The notes under the pieces are model-generated. The model saw nothing but the letters and a program-made list of their open reading frames with translations. It was not told where the DNA came from and made no database searches. A program made the translations under genes and the position numbers. From NCBI RefSeq assembly GCF_008000755.1, contig NZ_CP041690.1, positions 1,923,260-1,987,259 of the forward strand: a DNA stretch of 64,000 bases, in the 5' to 3' direction. Source of the DNA: Youhaiella tibetensis (GTDB taxonomy: Bacteria > Pseudomonadota > Alphaproteobacteria > Rhizobiales > Devosiaceae). Each line of letters starts with the position of its first letter. Position 1 is the first letter of the stretch. Positions 39,435 through 47,773 of this stretch are shown in pieces.

Positions 39435-40448
39435 TTAGGGATTGGGTTTGTCGCCAGGAAACATGTTCGCCTGGTTCTCGGCCGAGGGAGGCGTGAGCGG
39501 CAGCGCCGTCGAGACGCGTGCCAAGTGCCGAGCCTTCACCTTGTCCGCGATCTCACGGTTTTCGTCGTCGTCGGCCAGAACGCTTTCGACATCGAACTCC
39601 ACCCAGACAGCCTCAAGGTCATCGACGGAGTGCGCGCCGGCCATCGCGGTGTCGAGGTCCTCGAAGAACCGGGCAGCATCGAAGTCCTGCTCGCCGGTAG
39701 CGGCCTCACGGCTTTCATCGACAATGGGGGCGTCCGGTTCGAAAGTCGGCGGGGATGGCGGAGACGGTGGCGACACGACGACGGACGGCGTGACGTCGCG
39801 CATGCCATCGGCTTCCGCGATCTCGCGCGCCTCGAACTCATCCCGAATGCCGCCCAGCACATCGCCGAACAACTCACGCAAGCAGTATCCGGCGGCTCGC
39901 CATGCCAACATGCGCTGGGGGAAGCGATACCAGGGGCTATCGTTGTCAACCTCGTAGCTGCCGCCATCCTTGCGAAACCGCTTCACGCGCGGCTGGTCCG
40001 ACCAGAGCTTGGCTCGGATTGCGTCGTCCTGGCTGAACTCCACTCGCTTGTCTTCGCCGGTGTCGTTGCGCTTTGCCTCGCAGAAGCCAACCATGCGGCC
40101 ATCGCGCTCTTCGCAACCAGTCCGGAGATACGCGACCCGGCCAGACTGACGAACGACATTGATTAGGCCATCGCCATAGAGCGCAGGCTTGCCGTTGATG
40201 ACAGTGAAGCTGCGAAGCGCAACCATGGGCTTAAGGCCAAGCTCGGCGCCGGACATGATCGCGACAGCAACCGCACTCACAGCGTCATCGCCCTCTTTGC
40301 CGCTAACGAGAGCCGCAGGGGCCAGGCCGCCAACAAGGACGGCGCGGGCAATACGCCAGGTCTCTTCGAAGGTCTGAGGCACGATAGCCATGACCTGACC
40401 GCCACCCACAAGCGCGGCTTGACGCTGAATAGTCTGGACTTCGCCCAT
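39435..40448 (-). CDS. RecT-like single-strand annealing protein
   Basis: 337 aa from ATG at 40448. The block AIMSGAELGLKPMVALRSF-TVINGKPALYGDGLINVV matches the RecT/Bet annealing family core, followed by a proline-rich linker near 240 and an acidic C-terminal tail that could contact SSB. It promotes recombination of phage DNA. Its start overlaps the stop of the preceding gene (TAATG). No exonuclease partner is obvious, though the upstream coiled-coil gene holds that position. Confidence 0.78.
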   Translation of the reverse strand: MGEVQTIQRQAALVGGGQVMAIVPQTFEETWRIARAVLVGGLAPAALVSGKEGDDAVSAVAVAIMSGAELGLKPMVALRSFTVINGKPALYGDGLINVVRQSGRVAYLRTGCEERDGRMVGFCEAKRNDTGEDKRVEFSQDDAIRAKLWSDQPRVKRFRKDGGSYEVDNDSPWYRFPQRMLAWRAAGYCLRELFGDVLGGIRDEFEAREIAEADGMRDVTPSVVVSPPSPPSPPTFEPDAPIVDESREAATGEQDFDAARFFEDLDTAMAGAHSVDDLEAVWVEFDVESVLADDDENREIADKVKARHLARVSTALPLTPPSAENQANMFPGDKPNP

Positions 40449-41425
40449 TATGCTGCCCTCTGTTCGCTGGCGATCGTCATGCCCGGAAGCTCGACGCCGG
40501 ACTTGGCTGCGCGATTGGCGAGGCTTTCGACGCACTCGCGGATTTCAGGACGATCCTTCAGCGCCAAGAGCAGCGCATCGAAATCAGTGATGTTGGCCGA
40601 GACGAACGTGCGGAGCGCGACGCGGGCGCCGGTTCTGCCAGCGGAGGCATTGCGCGCCTCGGCTTCCTTCGTCTTGGCGGCGGCTTCGTGTTCCAGCCGT
40701 TCGGCCTCGGCGCGCGCGGCATCATCGTTCGCGGCGGCGGCCTGCCGGGCGGCTTCCTCGGCTTTGCGGCGGACACGATCGGCTTCCTCCTGCGCCTTGC
40801 GGCGACGCTCGTTCTCCAGGCGCTGCTGTTCCTGCAGATAGGCGTCGAGGTGGCGCTTGAGCTTCTTGCTCAACGTGTCGGGCTCTTCCTTGAGGTCGCG
40901 CCACTTGTCGTCGACCTTCCGGCCGCCGTCGAGGAACGGCTGTTTCTCGACCTTATGCAGGTCGGTGGCGCGGCTCTTGAGGCCAGATAAGCGCTTGGTC
41001 AGCACTGCGATCTGATTGGCCTGATCCTGCGTCGTTACCGGCGCCTTGAGGTATTCGGCGGCGATCTCATGCTCGGCTGCAAGCTCGATCTTGAGCGCTT
41101 CGAACGGATCGGTCGGCATGTTGCTCAGTGCAGGTGCCGGCGGCTCGTCGTGCCAGCGCTCGCCGGCGACAACGGCCCGGTATTGCGCCTCTGTGATCGG
41201 CTTGTCGCAAACCCAGGTCCAGATATCTGCTGCGTCGGCCGCCCTCTGGTCTACCAGAGCGACGAGCTTCCCGTCCTCGCCGCGCCAGATCGCGACGGGC
41301 ACGAAGGGACCATCTTTGTAGAGGCGACGGCGATAGAAGCCGCATTGGGCATCGCCGTCATGGACCGGACCGAAGGTACCTTCGAGGGCAGCGGCCCAAT
41401 AGGCGTAGTCGGGGTGAACCGTCAT
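40448..41425 (-). CDS. Coiled-coil protein of the recombination operon
   Basis: 325 aa. A long charged coiled coil spans about residues 160-260 ([19 protein letters not shown] region), flanked by folded ends. Proteins like this often precede recT in alphaproteobacterial prophages; function unknown. It is translationally coupled to recT. Confidence 0.6.
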   Translation of the reverse strand: MTVHPDYAYWAAALEGTFGPVHDGDAQCGFYRRRLYKDGPFVPVAIWRGEDGKLVALVDQRAADAADIWTWVCDKPITEAQYRAVVAGERWHDEPPAPALSNMPTDPFEALKIELAAEHEIAAEYLKAPVTTQDQANQIAVLTKRLSGLKSRATDLHKVEKQPFLDGGRKVDDKWRDLKEEPDTLSKKLKRHLDAYLQEQQRLENERRRKAQEEADRVRRKAEEAARQAAAANDDAARAEAERLEHEAAAKTKEAEARNASAGRTGARVALRTFVSANITDFDALLLALKDRPEIRECVESLANRAAKSGVELPGMTIASEQRAA

Positions 41426-41607
41426 TTGGCGAGTTCCTCCAGTTGCCGCGCGAGGCGGTTGATTTCGTCTTGGTTGGTGGGCAGTGGGGCAGGATGATCG
41501 TGGAAGCCGCTGTCGTCTCTGGTGAGGATGAAGGGCCGGTATTCCCATGCGCCCGTGGCCGGGTTGATCGTCGGCTTGATCGTGGTGAGGGTGATGGAGA
41601 GGGTCAT
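41422..41607 (-). CDS. Hypothetical prophage protein
   Basis: 61 aa. Beta-rich N-terminal half, then a helix (DEINRLARQLEELAK). It overlaps both neighbours by 4 nt, which supports translation. No family recognised. Confidence 0.55.
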   Translation of the reverse strand: MTLSITLTTIKPTINPATGAWEYRPFILTRDDSGFHDHPAPLPTNQDEINRLARQLEELAK

Positions 41608-41936
41608 GCCAGAGCCGGCATAGCGGCAATGGCGCCGTCGAGCGTGACGAGCCCAGCCTCAGCATCCAGCCGAGCGCGATTGAACGCTGCGAAGTTCAGC
41701 GCGTCGGGATCGGTAAGGCGGAAATCTCCCGGCGCCACAAAGGTCTCGATAGCGCCGACGATCACTTCGGTGGCGTCGATGCCGCAATCGCCTTTGATGA
41801 AGTTCACCGCCCAGACGCAGTCGCCGACATCACAGATCAGCTCGCTTCCGTCAGGCAGTTCGACGAAGAGCATGAGGTCGCGGGTCTTGCCGCTACGGTC
41901 GTGTCCAACTCGTGCAGTGATCTCGGCGGCGCTCAT
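41604..41936 (-). CDS. First gene of the leftward early operon, unknown function
   Basis: 110 aa from ATG at 41936, chosen because GGAG stands 8 nt upstream; ATG at 41948 would be almost leaderless from the predicted promoter. No motif recognised. As the first gene under the repressed leftward promoter it holds the place of lambda N, but there is no arginine-rich motif to support that role. Confidence 0.6.
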   Translation of the reverse strand: MSAAEITARVGHDRSGKTRDLMLFVELPDGSELICDVGDCVWAVNFIKGDCGIDATEVIVGAIETFVAPGDFRLTDPDALNFAAFNRARLDAEAGLVTLDGAIAAMPALA

Positions 41937-41966
41937 GTCGGTCTCCATCGGTGATCTGATGGAGGA

Positions 41967-42018
41967 AGTATGAAAAACTCATAATTCGATGTCAACGGAA
42001 ATTATGAGAAAATCATAA
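41967..42018 (-). promoter_or_regulatory. Leftward early promoter with operators OL1 and OL2
   Basis: Minus-strand TTGACA (41995-41990), a 17-nt spacer and CATACT (41972-41967) form a near-consensus promoter. The operator at 41968-41984 covers the -10 and spacer, and a second, nearly perfect TTATGAG-N3-TCATAA copy (42002-42018) lies just upstream of the -35. Both match the sites between cI and cro. Confidence 0.85.
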
Positions 42019-42122
42019 ATTGGGATGCGCGCAGGTAGCGCCGAAGGAATCAGCCTGCTACAACTGACCGTCAGCTCGTAGGGCCGGAGGCAGACAAATT
42101 AAGCAAGAGACTGGGGGAGCGC

Positions 42123-42150
42123 GTGACATTCCATCTGGGACGTTTATTGT
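42123..42150 (+). promoter_or_regulatory. Candidate promoter of the cargo gene
   Basis: GTGACA (42123-42128), a 16-nt spacer and TATTGT (42145-42150) precede the 42172 gene. There is no operator copy over it, so expression in the lysogen is possible. Confidence 0.5.
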
Positions 42151-42171
42151 CTCGTCCGATATTGCTGGGGG

Positions 42172-43146
42172 GTGCTTGTGGCAGATGCAACCACGTTGGA
42201 GAGGTTATTCTTCGATCTACTTGAGGGTAGAAGGGCAAGCCTTAGCCAAGAAGATTTCGCCGCTGCTGTTGCAGGCGCCACGCAACTGCGAATTTATATC
42301 CCAAACCCGCCCATCAATTCGTCCATTTCCACTTCATTTATGCGGGCCTTTATTGAGTTGCAGGCCCAACTCAACACGCTTGCAGCTAAGGCACGCGGAA
42401 AGCCTAACGCCACAGGCCTCACGCGGGCTCTCAAAGAGGACCTTGAGCTCAATGTTGTCGTTGAGGACGGCAGCGCTCAGTACCTGCTTGATTTCGTCAA
42501 CTCGATGCAAAAGGCGATTGGCAAGATGAACGGCAAGCAGGCTCAGCAGACCATTATAGCCGTTGCGCTTCTTCTTGGCGTAGGGTGGGGTGCCACCACC
42601 TGGATGGAGGTGCAGAGGCAGGTCCAGCTTGAACAACTGCGGACCCAAGAGCATATCCATGCGCTCGATGCTCTCAAGTTCGCTACGAGTGCTGAGGTTG
42701 ATAGCCGAAATCGTCTGGTAGAGGCTCTGGTTGATCAAGTCGAACTTGGGAAAGACGTGGTGGAGCTAGCAGACAGCACCATGCGCGCGGTTATGAAGGC
42801 AACAGCGACCGGCGGCGCGGCGGAGATCAATGGTCAGCCAGTTTCATCCGAGGTTGCGGATCTGCTTACCATCAGCCCGCGAAGCGAGCTCGTAAAAGTT
42901 CAGGAAAACGTGCTTGCTCGCGTCATCGACATCAATACTGAGGACGTGTTGCGGCCTGTTATTGAGATGCAGGAGGCTGACGCCGGTAAGCGATTCCGCT
43001 TTCGTGTGGAGGATGACCTATTCGCCGCGGACCAGCGGGCGGCGCTGTTCGACGCCCTGGAAACTGGAGCGCTAATTCAGGTCCGCGTTGAACTGACAAA
43101 GTTTGGTGACGATGTGCGCTCTGTAGAATTCGTGACACTGCCGTAG
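42172..43146 (+). CDS. Membrane-anchored prophage cargo protein, rex position
   Basis: 324 aa from GTG at 42172 (GTG at 42178 also possible; a G-rich ribosome site precedes both). One clear membrane helix lies near residues 125-142 (IIAVALLLGVGWGATTW), flanked by a cytosolic helical N-terminal domain and a C-terminal domain ending in beta strands (FRFRVEDDLF; GALIQVRVELTKFG). No family recognised. Base composition is lower in GC than its neighbours. It lies between OL and cI, converges with cI, and has its own promoter, which fits a lysogenic conversion or superinfection-exclusion gene. Confidence 0.7.
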   Translation: MLVADATTLERLFFDLLEGRRASLSQEDFAAAVAGATQLRIYIPNPPINSSISTSFMRAFIELQAQLNTLAAKARGKPNATGLTRALKEDLELNVVVEDGSAQYLLDFVNSMQKAIGKMNGKQAQQTIIAVALLLGVGWGATTWMEVQRQVQLEQLRTQEHIHALDALKFATSAEVDSRNRLVEALVDQVELGKDVVELADSTMRAVMKATATGGAAEINGQPVSSEVADLLTISPRSELVKVQENVLARVIDINTEDVLRPVIEMQEADAGKRFRFRVEDDLFAADQRAALFDALETGALIQVRVELTKFGDDVRSVEFVTLP

Positions 43147-43169
43147 AATGCGGCTTTGCCATCATTCCA

Positions 43170-43841
43170 TCATCGGCTCACCACAATATCAGCGATGGGA
43201 ATATTAGGATGGCGACGAATATATCGCTTTGCGGCGGCGCGGGTCTTAATGTCCGTGATTAGGGCCATTGCGTCGACTGGCACATCTCGCATCGTTGGGG
43301 CATTGACGCTTTCGAGATGGAACAGCCCTGGGTCACGTGTGGGCTGCGGAATCTTCACAAGAATGCGACCGTCCGAAAGCCAGCAAACACACGGCTCGCC
43401 CATATGCTCGGCCGCTGGCGCTGTCTTGTCATCGTAAAAGAGCAGCCAGCCGTCGTTCGCCAAGCCGTGCATGGAGTTCCCCTTTACCTCCAAGGCCTCC
43501 GTTGTATCGGGGGCATCTATCGGGGCAATCGTCTCTCCAAAATTCCCGTCCCCTTCGGCATACAGCACCGATCCATCCGGGCCGGCGCCAGCGTAGCCAA
43601 CAATTGGGACAGTCCGCTCGCCATCAGGAACCATGGGGCCGCGGCCAGTCATAAGCCAATCGAAATTGACCTTGAACTTGCGGGCGTAAACTTCGCCGGT
43701 TGGCGCCTTAAAACCCGACGTCCCGTTCTCGTGCCCGGCATAGGTAGGATACTTCACCCCAAGGGCATCGACAGCCTCTTGGGCGGTTAGAAACCCTGCA
43801 TGAATACGCGCCTTAATCAGGCGATCTGACAGATCACTCAT
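43170..43841 (-). CDS. LexA-like CI repressor (S24 peptidase type)
   Basis: 223 aa from ATG at 43841. An N-terminal HTH (TAQEAVDALGVKYPTYAGHENG) is joined to an S24 domain with catalytic serine S123 in VKGNSMHG and lysine K163 in GRILVKIPQP; a self-cleavage site is likely in YAGAG. The prophage should therefore be inducible by RecA/SOS. Three operators lie directly upstream. Confidence 0.9.
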   Translation of the reverse strand: MSDLSDRLIKARIHAGFLTAQEAVDALGVKYPTYAGHENGTSGFKAPTGEVYARKFKVNFDWLMTGRGPMVPDGERTVPIVGYAGAGPDGSVLYAEGDGNFGETIAPIDAPDTTEALEVKGNSMHGLANDGWLLFYDDKTAPAAEHMGEPCVCWLSDGRILVKIPQPTRDPGLFHLESVNAPTMRDVPVDAMALITDIKTRAAAKRYIRRHPNIPIADIVVSR

Positions 43842-43843
43842 GG

Positions 43844-43907
43844 CTATGAGCTTGCCATAAATCATTATGAGAAACTCATTGACATGGTATTATGAGTTTC
43901 CCATAAT
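43844..43907. promoter_or_regulatory. Rightward operator region OR1-OR3 with promoters
   Basis: Three 17-bp sites follow TTATGAG-N3-CTCATAA: 43844-43860 (weakest, next to the cI start), 43865-43881, and 43890-43906. TTGACA (43879-43884), 17 nt, CATAAT (43902-43907) is the cro promoter, covered by two sites. On the minus strand CATAAT (43869-43864) has only a weak -35, as expected for a repressor-stimulated cI promoter. Confidence 0.87.
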
Positions 43908-43914
43908 CACGACC

Positions 43915-44100
43915 ATGGCCGAGATTGATGTCAAAGCTCTTCGCGAGCATCTAAATGAAACGCAGGCTGAATTTGCGGCCCGCTTTGGCGTTGACCAGGG
44001 CACGGTCTCAAACTGGGAAACGCGCAAAACGCGACCCTCGGCGCCTGCTCGAAAGCTCATGGAGATGTTGAGCCCTCCCAAGGTCGAGGCCGCGGCATGA
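43915..44100 (+). CDS. Cro-like HTH repressor
   Basis: 61 aa. The HTH is LNETQAEFAARFGVDQGTVSNWETRKTRPSA in part. The ATG lies 8 nt after the -10 box, so the mRNA would be leaderless or nearly so. It overlaps the next gene (ATGA). It is the first gene of the rightward operon and should oppose CI at the same operators. Confidence 0.85.
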   Translation: MAEIDVKALREHLNETQAEFAARFGVDQGTVSNWETRKTRPSAPARKLMEMLSPPKVEAAA

Positions 44101-44435
44101 CCCGCGCTCCTCGCAAGGGCTGGTGGTATCGCGCCAGCATCGAACAGCGCCTGGCGCAGATCGATGGCGGCATTGAGTGCGGCTTGACCGCGCGGCAGGT
44201 CGCCATGGTGAGTGGTGTCGACATGGATCGTCACCCGGCCCAGGTCGTCGCCAACTTCGCGATCAACCACGGGCGCCATTTTCCCAACGGCAGGTTCTCG
44301 GGAGTTCAAAAGACCGGGCTCCGCATCGGTGGCATCAAGCGCGACCGTTCCCAGTATTTGCGTGGCAACAACGTCGACTTCTGGAACGGCGATGCTCATC
44401 GCGACCCTGCCGAGGTCGAGGAGGTCAGCTTCTGA
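44097..44435 (+). CDS. Hypothetical early prophage protein
   Basis: 112 aa, basic at the N-terminus, with a possible helix-turn-helix (GLTARQVAMVSGVDMDRHPAQVVANF). It overlaps cro and the next gene by a few nt. No family recognised; a GcrA-like regulator was considered but not supported. Confidence 0.6.
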   Translation: MTRAPRKGWWYRASIEQRLAQIDGGIECGLTARQVAMVSGVDMDRHPAQVVANFAINHGRHFPNGRFSGVQKTGLRIGGIKRDRSQYLRGNNVDFWNGDAHRDPAEVEEVSF

Positions 44436-45517
44436 TGTCCGCCGACAGTGTCGCCCAGGATCAGCTCCGCGCCTTTGTCGAGCGCATCGAACGCCTCGAC
44501 GAAGAGCTCAAAGCCATCAACGAGGATAAGCGCGAGATCTATGCCGAAGCGAAGGGCAATGGCTTTGACGTGCCTGCGCTCAAGCAGGTTCTCAAGCTGC
44601 GCCGCATGGACCACAACGAGCGCATGGAGCGCGACGCGATTGTCGATCTCTACATGTCCGCGCTTGGCATGGCGACGTACCCCACCGAGTTCGAGGAAGA
44701 TGCCGCTCTCGCGCGTGCAGGTGCACGTGCGCCCGCACGTACGCGAGGCGGCGTCACCGAACCGCGGACGGCAGCGATGGCACAGCCGCAGGCGCAGCTT
44801 GACCAGTCGGTTGCGCCCGTGACCGCAGAGGGTCAGGCCGACGGCATCGCAGCGTCCGACATCATTCCCACCGGCACACCCCCCCAGAGCACGCCGGTAG
44901 GTGAGGGGAGCGGCGAAGGGCATCCCGTTGCTCCTCTCGGCAATTCCGCCGCGCAGACGGCGTCCCTCAGCCCCAATGGCGCCAACGGGGCCAACGCAGG
45001 AGGAGAAAATGTAATCGCATCCGACGACGCACGCACTGACATAGAACCTGAGAATACCTTGAACTCGCGAGCCGACGCGGAAGGTTTCGGCAGCGCCGTG
45101 GAAATCGGCGCACGCTCGCCAGGTGACACATGGCTTGAGCGCTGCCCGTTCGCGCCGGTGCGCTGGCACGAGTTCTCCCGCTGCTTCCCTGAACTGTGGG
45201 GCCCGGGGCGCGCCGAGCTGTCCGACGACATTCGCGCCAATGGCGTAACCCACCCCATCGTCAAGATCGGGGATGAAGTGCTGGATGGTCGGGCACGCTA
45301 CACGATCGCCCGCGAGCTGGGCATGGAATACCCGGTCACGGAATACGCCGGCGCCGATCCGCTGGCCGACGTCATCCGCTGGAACCTGGCAAGCCGGCAG
45401 CTCTCGACGAACGAACGCAAGGCCATCGCGACCAAGCTGATGAAGCTGCCCAACGTCGCGCATCGCGCCTCCGAAATTGCCCAATTGTTCGGGCTCGAGA
45501 CGGAGGAGGCCGCGTGA
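44435..45517 (+). CDS. GapR (DUF2312)-ParB-like fusion protein
   Basis: 360 aa. Residues 1-80 match GapR: VAQDQLRAFVERIERLDEE, then AEAKGNGFDVPALKQVLKLR. GapR binds overtwisted AT-rich DNA and stimulates topoisomerases. A disordered Ala/Pro/Gly linker (about 85-235) leads to a ParB/Srx-like domain (HEFSRCF; GVTHPIVKIGDEVLDGRARYTIA) near 245-345. It may organise phage DNA at replication forks. Overlaps on both sides show tight coupling. Confidence 0.82.
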   Translation: MSADSVAQDQLRAFVERIERLDEELKAINEDKREIYAEAKGNGFDVPALKQVLKLRRMDHNERMERDAIVDLYMSALGMATYPTEFEEDAALARAGARAPARTRGGVTEPRTAAMAQPQAQLDQSVAPVTAEGQADGIAASDIIPTGTPPQSTPVGEGSGEGHPVAPLGNSAAQTASLSPNGANGANAGGENVIASDDARTDIEPENTLNSRADAEGFGSAVEIGARSPGDTWLERCPFAPVRWHEFSRCFPELWGPGRAELSDDIRANGVTHPIVKIGDEVLDGRARYTIARELGMEYPVTEYAGADPLADVIRWNLASRQLSTNERKAIATKLMKLPNVAHRASEIAQLFGLETEEAA

Positions 45518-45612
45518 TGAGCGACGTTGCCTTCGTCTCGGCCTGCATTATCGGCGTCCTTATGGTCGCCGCCATCACTCTGCTGCTGCAAAGCCTGGGA
45601 GGTCTGCTTTGA
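45517..45612 (+). CDS. 31-residue membrane peptide
   Basis: It starts inside the stop of the previous gene (TGATGA) and reads MSDVAFVSACIIGVLMVAAI then TLLLQSLGGLL. It is a single membrane helix. The coupling and amphipathic composition support a real gene. Function unknown. Confidence 0.55.
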   Translation: MSDVAFVSACIIGVLMVAAITLLLQSLGGLL

Positions 45613-45632
45613 TCTCACTCACGTCCACTCGG

Positions 45633-45854
45633 CTACAGGCGTCCGGACACGGCCGCGCCGGGGTCGGGCGCGTGGGGTCTAGCCGTGTCCAGGCGGCTGC
45701 AGCTTTCGCTTCGGTCGGTGCTTCGTCCCTTGGCGCTGACTGGCTGCGGACGCGATTGATCCTCCTCCCCAATCGCGTCCGCTCTTTTCTCGATCTCGTC
45801 TGCAAGCGCTCGGAGTACTCCCGGCAAGGTGGCTCCAAGCGGCTTCATGACCAT
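45633..45854 (-). CDS. Possible reversed small gene
   Basis: 73 aa on the minus strand with a plausible helix (VLRALADEIEKRADAIGEED) but a low-complexity tail. The start at 45854 or the in-frame ATG two codons later lacks a clear ribosome site. It fills the only gap (45613-45910) in the rightward operon, where no plus-strand gene is supported either. Confidence 0.3.
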   Translation of the reverse strand: MVMKPLGATLPGVLRALADEIEKRADAIGEEDQSRPQPVSAKGRSTDRSESCSRLDTARPHAPDPGAAVSGRL

Positions 45855-45910
45855 GTGCGTCTCTCCAGTTCCTCAAGCGACGGATCAACGTCTATCGCGA
45901 AGGAATTGTC

Positions 45911-46339
45911 GTGGAACGCAAAGACCTTTTGCACTTGGAGCAAAAAGTGACCGACCTGTCCGCCGTAGATGAAGCGGCTGCATGGGCTGACCGGCTTATC
46001 GGGCGCGAGTTTCGCGGCCCGGGCGACACGATCGATGCCGCCCGATACCGGACGGCCAGGAAGCACGGCGTACCGGAGAGCTCCCTTTGGGCTCTTCGGT
46101 ACAGGAGACCAAAAGACATCGCGGGCAGCGTCTACCGCGCACTTCAACGCGCCTACGAGGCGGAATGCGAGCGCCAGGAGGCCCGGCTGCGCCATGAACT
46201 TGAGATCACGAAGACCCTTCAGGCGACCCAGGCTCGCAGTTCTCTGGTGGCAGAGACTGAAGCTGTTCTGGGACCGGCGGAGGGCGAGGCGATCGGAACG
46301 GCTTCCGAACGAGCCGTCCCCGACGCGGAGAGTTTCTGA
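45911..46339 (+). CDS. Hypothetical prophage protein
   Basis: 142 aa from GTG at 45911, charged, mostly helical, with a coiled coil near 80-115 (ECERQEARLRHELEITKTL). No family recognised. Confidence 0.6.
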   Translation: MERKDLLHLEQKVTDLSAVDEAAAWADRLIGREFRGPGDTIDAARYRTARKHGVPESSLWALRYRRPKDIAGSVYRALQRAYEAECERQEARLRHELEITKTLQATQARSSLVAETEAVLGPAEGEAIGTASERAVPDAESF

Positions 46340-46439
46340 CGACTGACGAAATGCGGCGATAGCCGCGTGGGGCCGGGGCAGGTCGGACTAAGGAACCTCT
46401 GCCCGTCCCGGTCCTCCCAAACCTGAAAGGACCAGACCG

Positions 46440-47630
46440 ATGAACGTTGCCTTCGCAACGAACGATGTTGCTCGCTCTGAATTACGGGAAGCTGCCAAGC
46501 CCTTCGTGACTGTCGAGGGCAGGGCGCTCGCCAAGGCGCTCCAGGTGGTGAACTACGTCATTGAGAGGCGAAACACCTATCCCATCCTTGCCTGCGCCAG
46601 GCTGGAACTGCGCGGATCGACCCTGCGCGCGACCGGTACCGATCTCGACATCGAAGTGACGGTCGAGGTGGACGTGAACGACGCCACGGGAGCGTTCGTG
46701 ACTTGTCTCGACGGACGAGCCCTGGCCGGCATCGCCCGCGTTGCGGGCACAGCCCTGTTGCGGATCGAACCGATCTCGAAGGATCTCGTTGGTATCGTCG
46801 TAGGAGACCGCGAGGCGGCCTACGAGGTAATCGCGCAACATCCGGACTCATTCCCCCTCACGTCGAGCAAGCGAGGGCGCCTTATTGAGCGGTTCCCCGA
46901 TGGCGCCTTGGCGGCGGGCCTGGCCAGGGTTTCGCACTACATCTCGACCGAAGAGACGCGATACTACCTGAATGGCGTTGCGTGGCAGCTTGGGACCACC
47001 GGAGCGCGTTTCGTTGCCACCGACGGGCACCGGCTCGCGAGCTACCACTATTCCGGCCCGGCACTAGGCGGCAACGTCAAGTGCCGGATCATCCCGCGCA
47101 AGACAGTGGTCCTGCTCGAGCGTTTCGGGATCGGCCAGGACGCGTCGATGCACGTGGTGGAGGGTGCCGAGGACGAGGCCCTCGAAATCGTGCAGCCAGG
47201 TCTCGTTGTCCGCACGAAGCTCATCGTTGGCACCTATCCCGATACCGACAGGGTCACGCCGAAGCCGGAGCGGCCCAAGCACGCGATTTCGCTGAGGAGA
47301 GCCGAGGCCGTCGCGGCCATCAAGCGCGCCGCGGTGATGTCACAGTCGAACCCGAACTCGGTCTATCGCGCCGCTATCAGGTTTTTCGATCTGGATGGCA
47401 AAGTCGCGATCGGCGCGAAACACCCCGACCACGGCGAGGCAATAGCGCCGATGAGCTGTCCATGGCCGGTTGGGGCGTCCGAATTCGGCATGAACAGTGC
47501 CTACCTGCTCAGCATCCTCGACCAATGCCAGGGCGACGTCACGCTCGAGGTCTCCGGGTCGCGCGACCCGCTCATGATCCTTGATGAAGACCGGTCCATG
47601 ACCCGCGTCCTCATGCCAATGAGGGTCTAG
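46440..47630 (+). CDS. dnaN: Phage-encoded DNA polymerase III beta clamp
   Basis: 396 aa, three-domain DnaN length. Family features: TLRATGTDLDIEVTVEV in domain 1, FVATDGHRLASYHY in domain 2, and the C-terminal RVLMPMRV that forms part of the ligand-binding cleft. It is not the host dnaN locus but lies inside the phage replication operon, with no polymerase beside it. It may redirect host polymerase or repair enzymes to phage DNA. Confidence 0.92.
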   Translation: MNVAFATNDVARSELREAAKPFVTVEGRALAKALQVVNYVIERRNTYPILACARLELRGSTLRATGTDLDIEVTVEVDVNDATGAFVTCLDGRALAGIARVAGTALLRIEPISKDLVGIVVGDREAAYEVIAQHPDSFPLTSSKRGRLIERFPDGALAAGLARVSHYISTEETRYYLNGVAWQLGTTGARFVATDGHRLASYHYSGPALGGNVKCRIIPRKTVVLLERFGIGQDASMHVVEGAEDEALEIVQPGLVVRTKLIVGTYPDTDRVTPKPERPKHAISLRRAEAVAAIKRAAVMSQSNPNSVYRAAIRFFDLDGKVAIGAKHPDHGEAIAPMSCPWPVGASEFGMNSAYLLSILDQCQGDVTLEVSGSRDPLMILDEDRSMTRVLMPMRV

Positions 47631-47632
47631 CC

Positions 47633-47773
47633 ATGGACCCGCATTGCCGCATCGGCCGGGTCAAGATCAAGCGCAGGTCGCGCTACCGGTCGCCCGACGC
47701 CTTCAACCTCAAGATCAACGAATTGCGCGCTGCCCTCAAGCGGAAGCGCCTGCTCGGGAGCGTCCGCGCATGA
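47633..47773 (+). CDS. Small basic protein
   Basis: 46 aa, very rich in Arg and Lys (VKIKRRSRYRSPDAFNLKIN; ALKRKRLLGS). It starts 2 nt after dnaN and overlaps the methyltransferase start (ATGA). Probably nucleic-acid binding. No family recognised. Confidence 0.6.
   Translation: MDPHCRIGRVKIKRRSRYRSPDAFNLKINELRAALKRKRLLGSVRA

Noticed and set aside
45477-45950. 157-codon plus-strand open frame in the 45613-45910 gap
   Set aside because: It begins inside the GapR-ParB gene, is Ser/Arg-rich and has no supported start.
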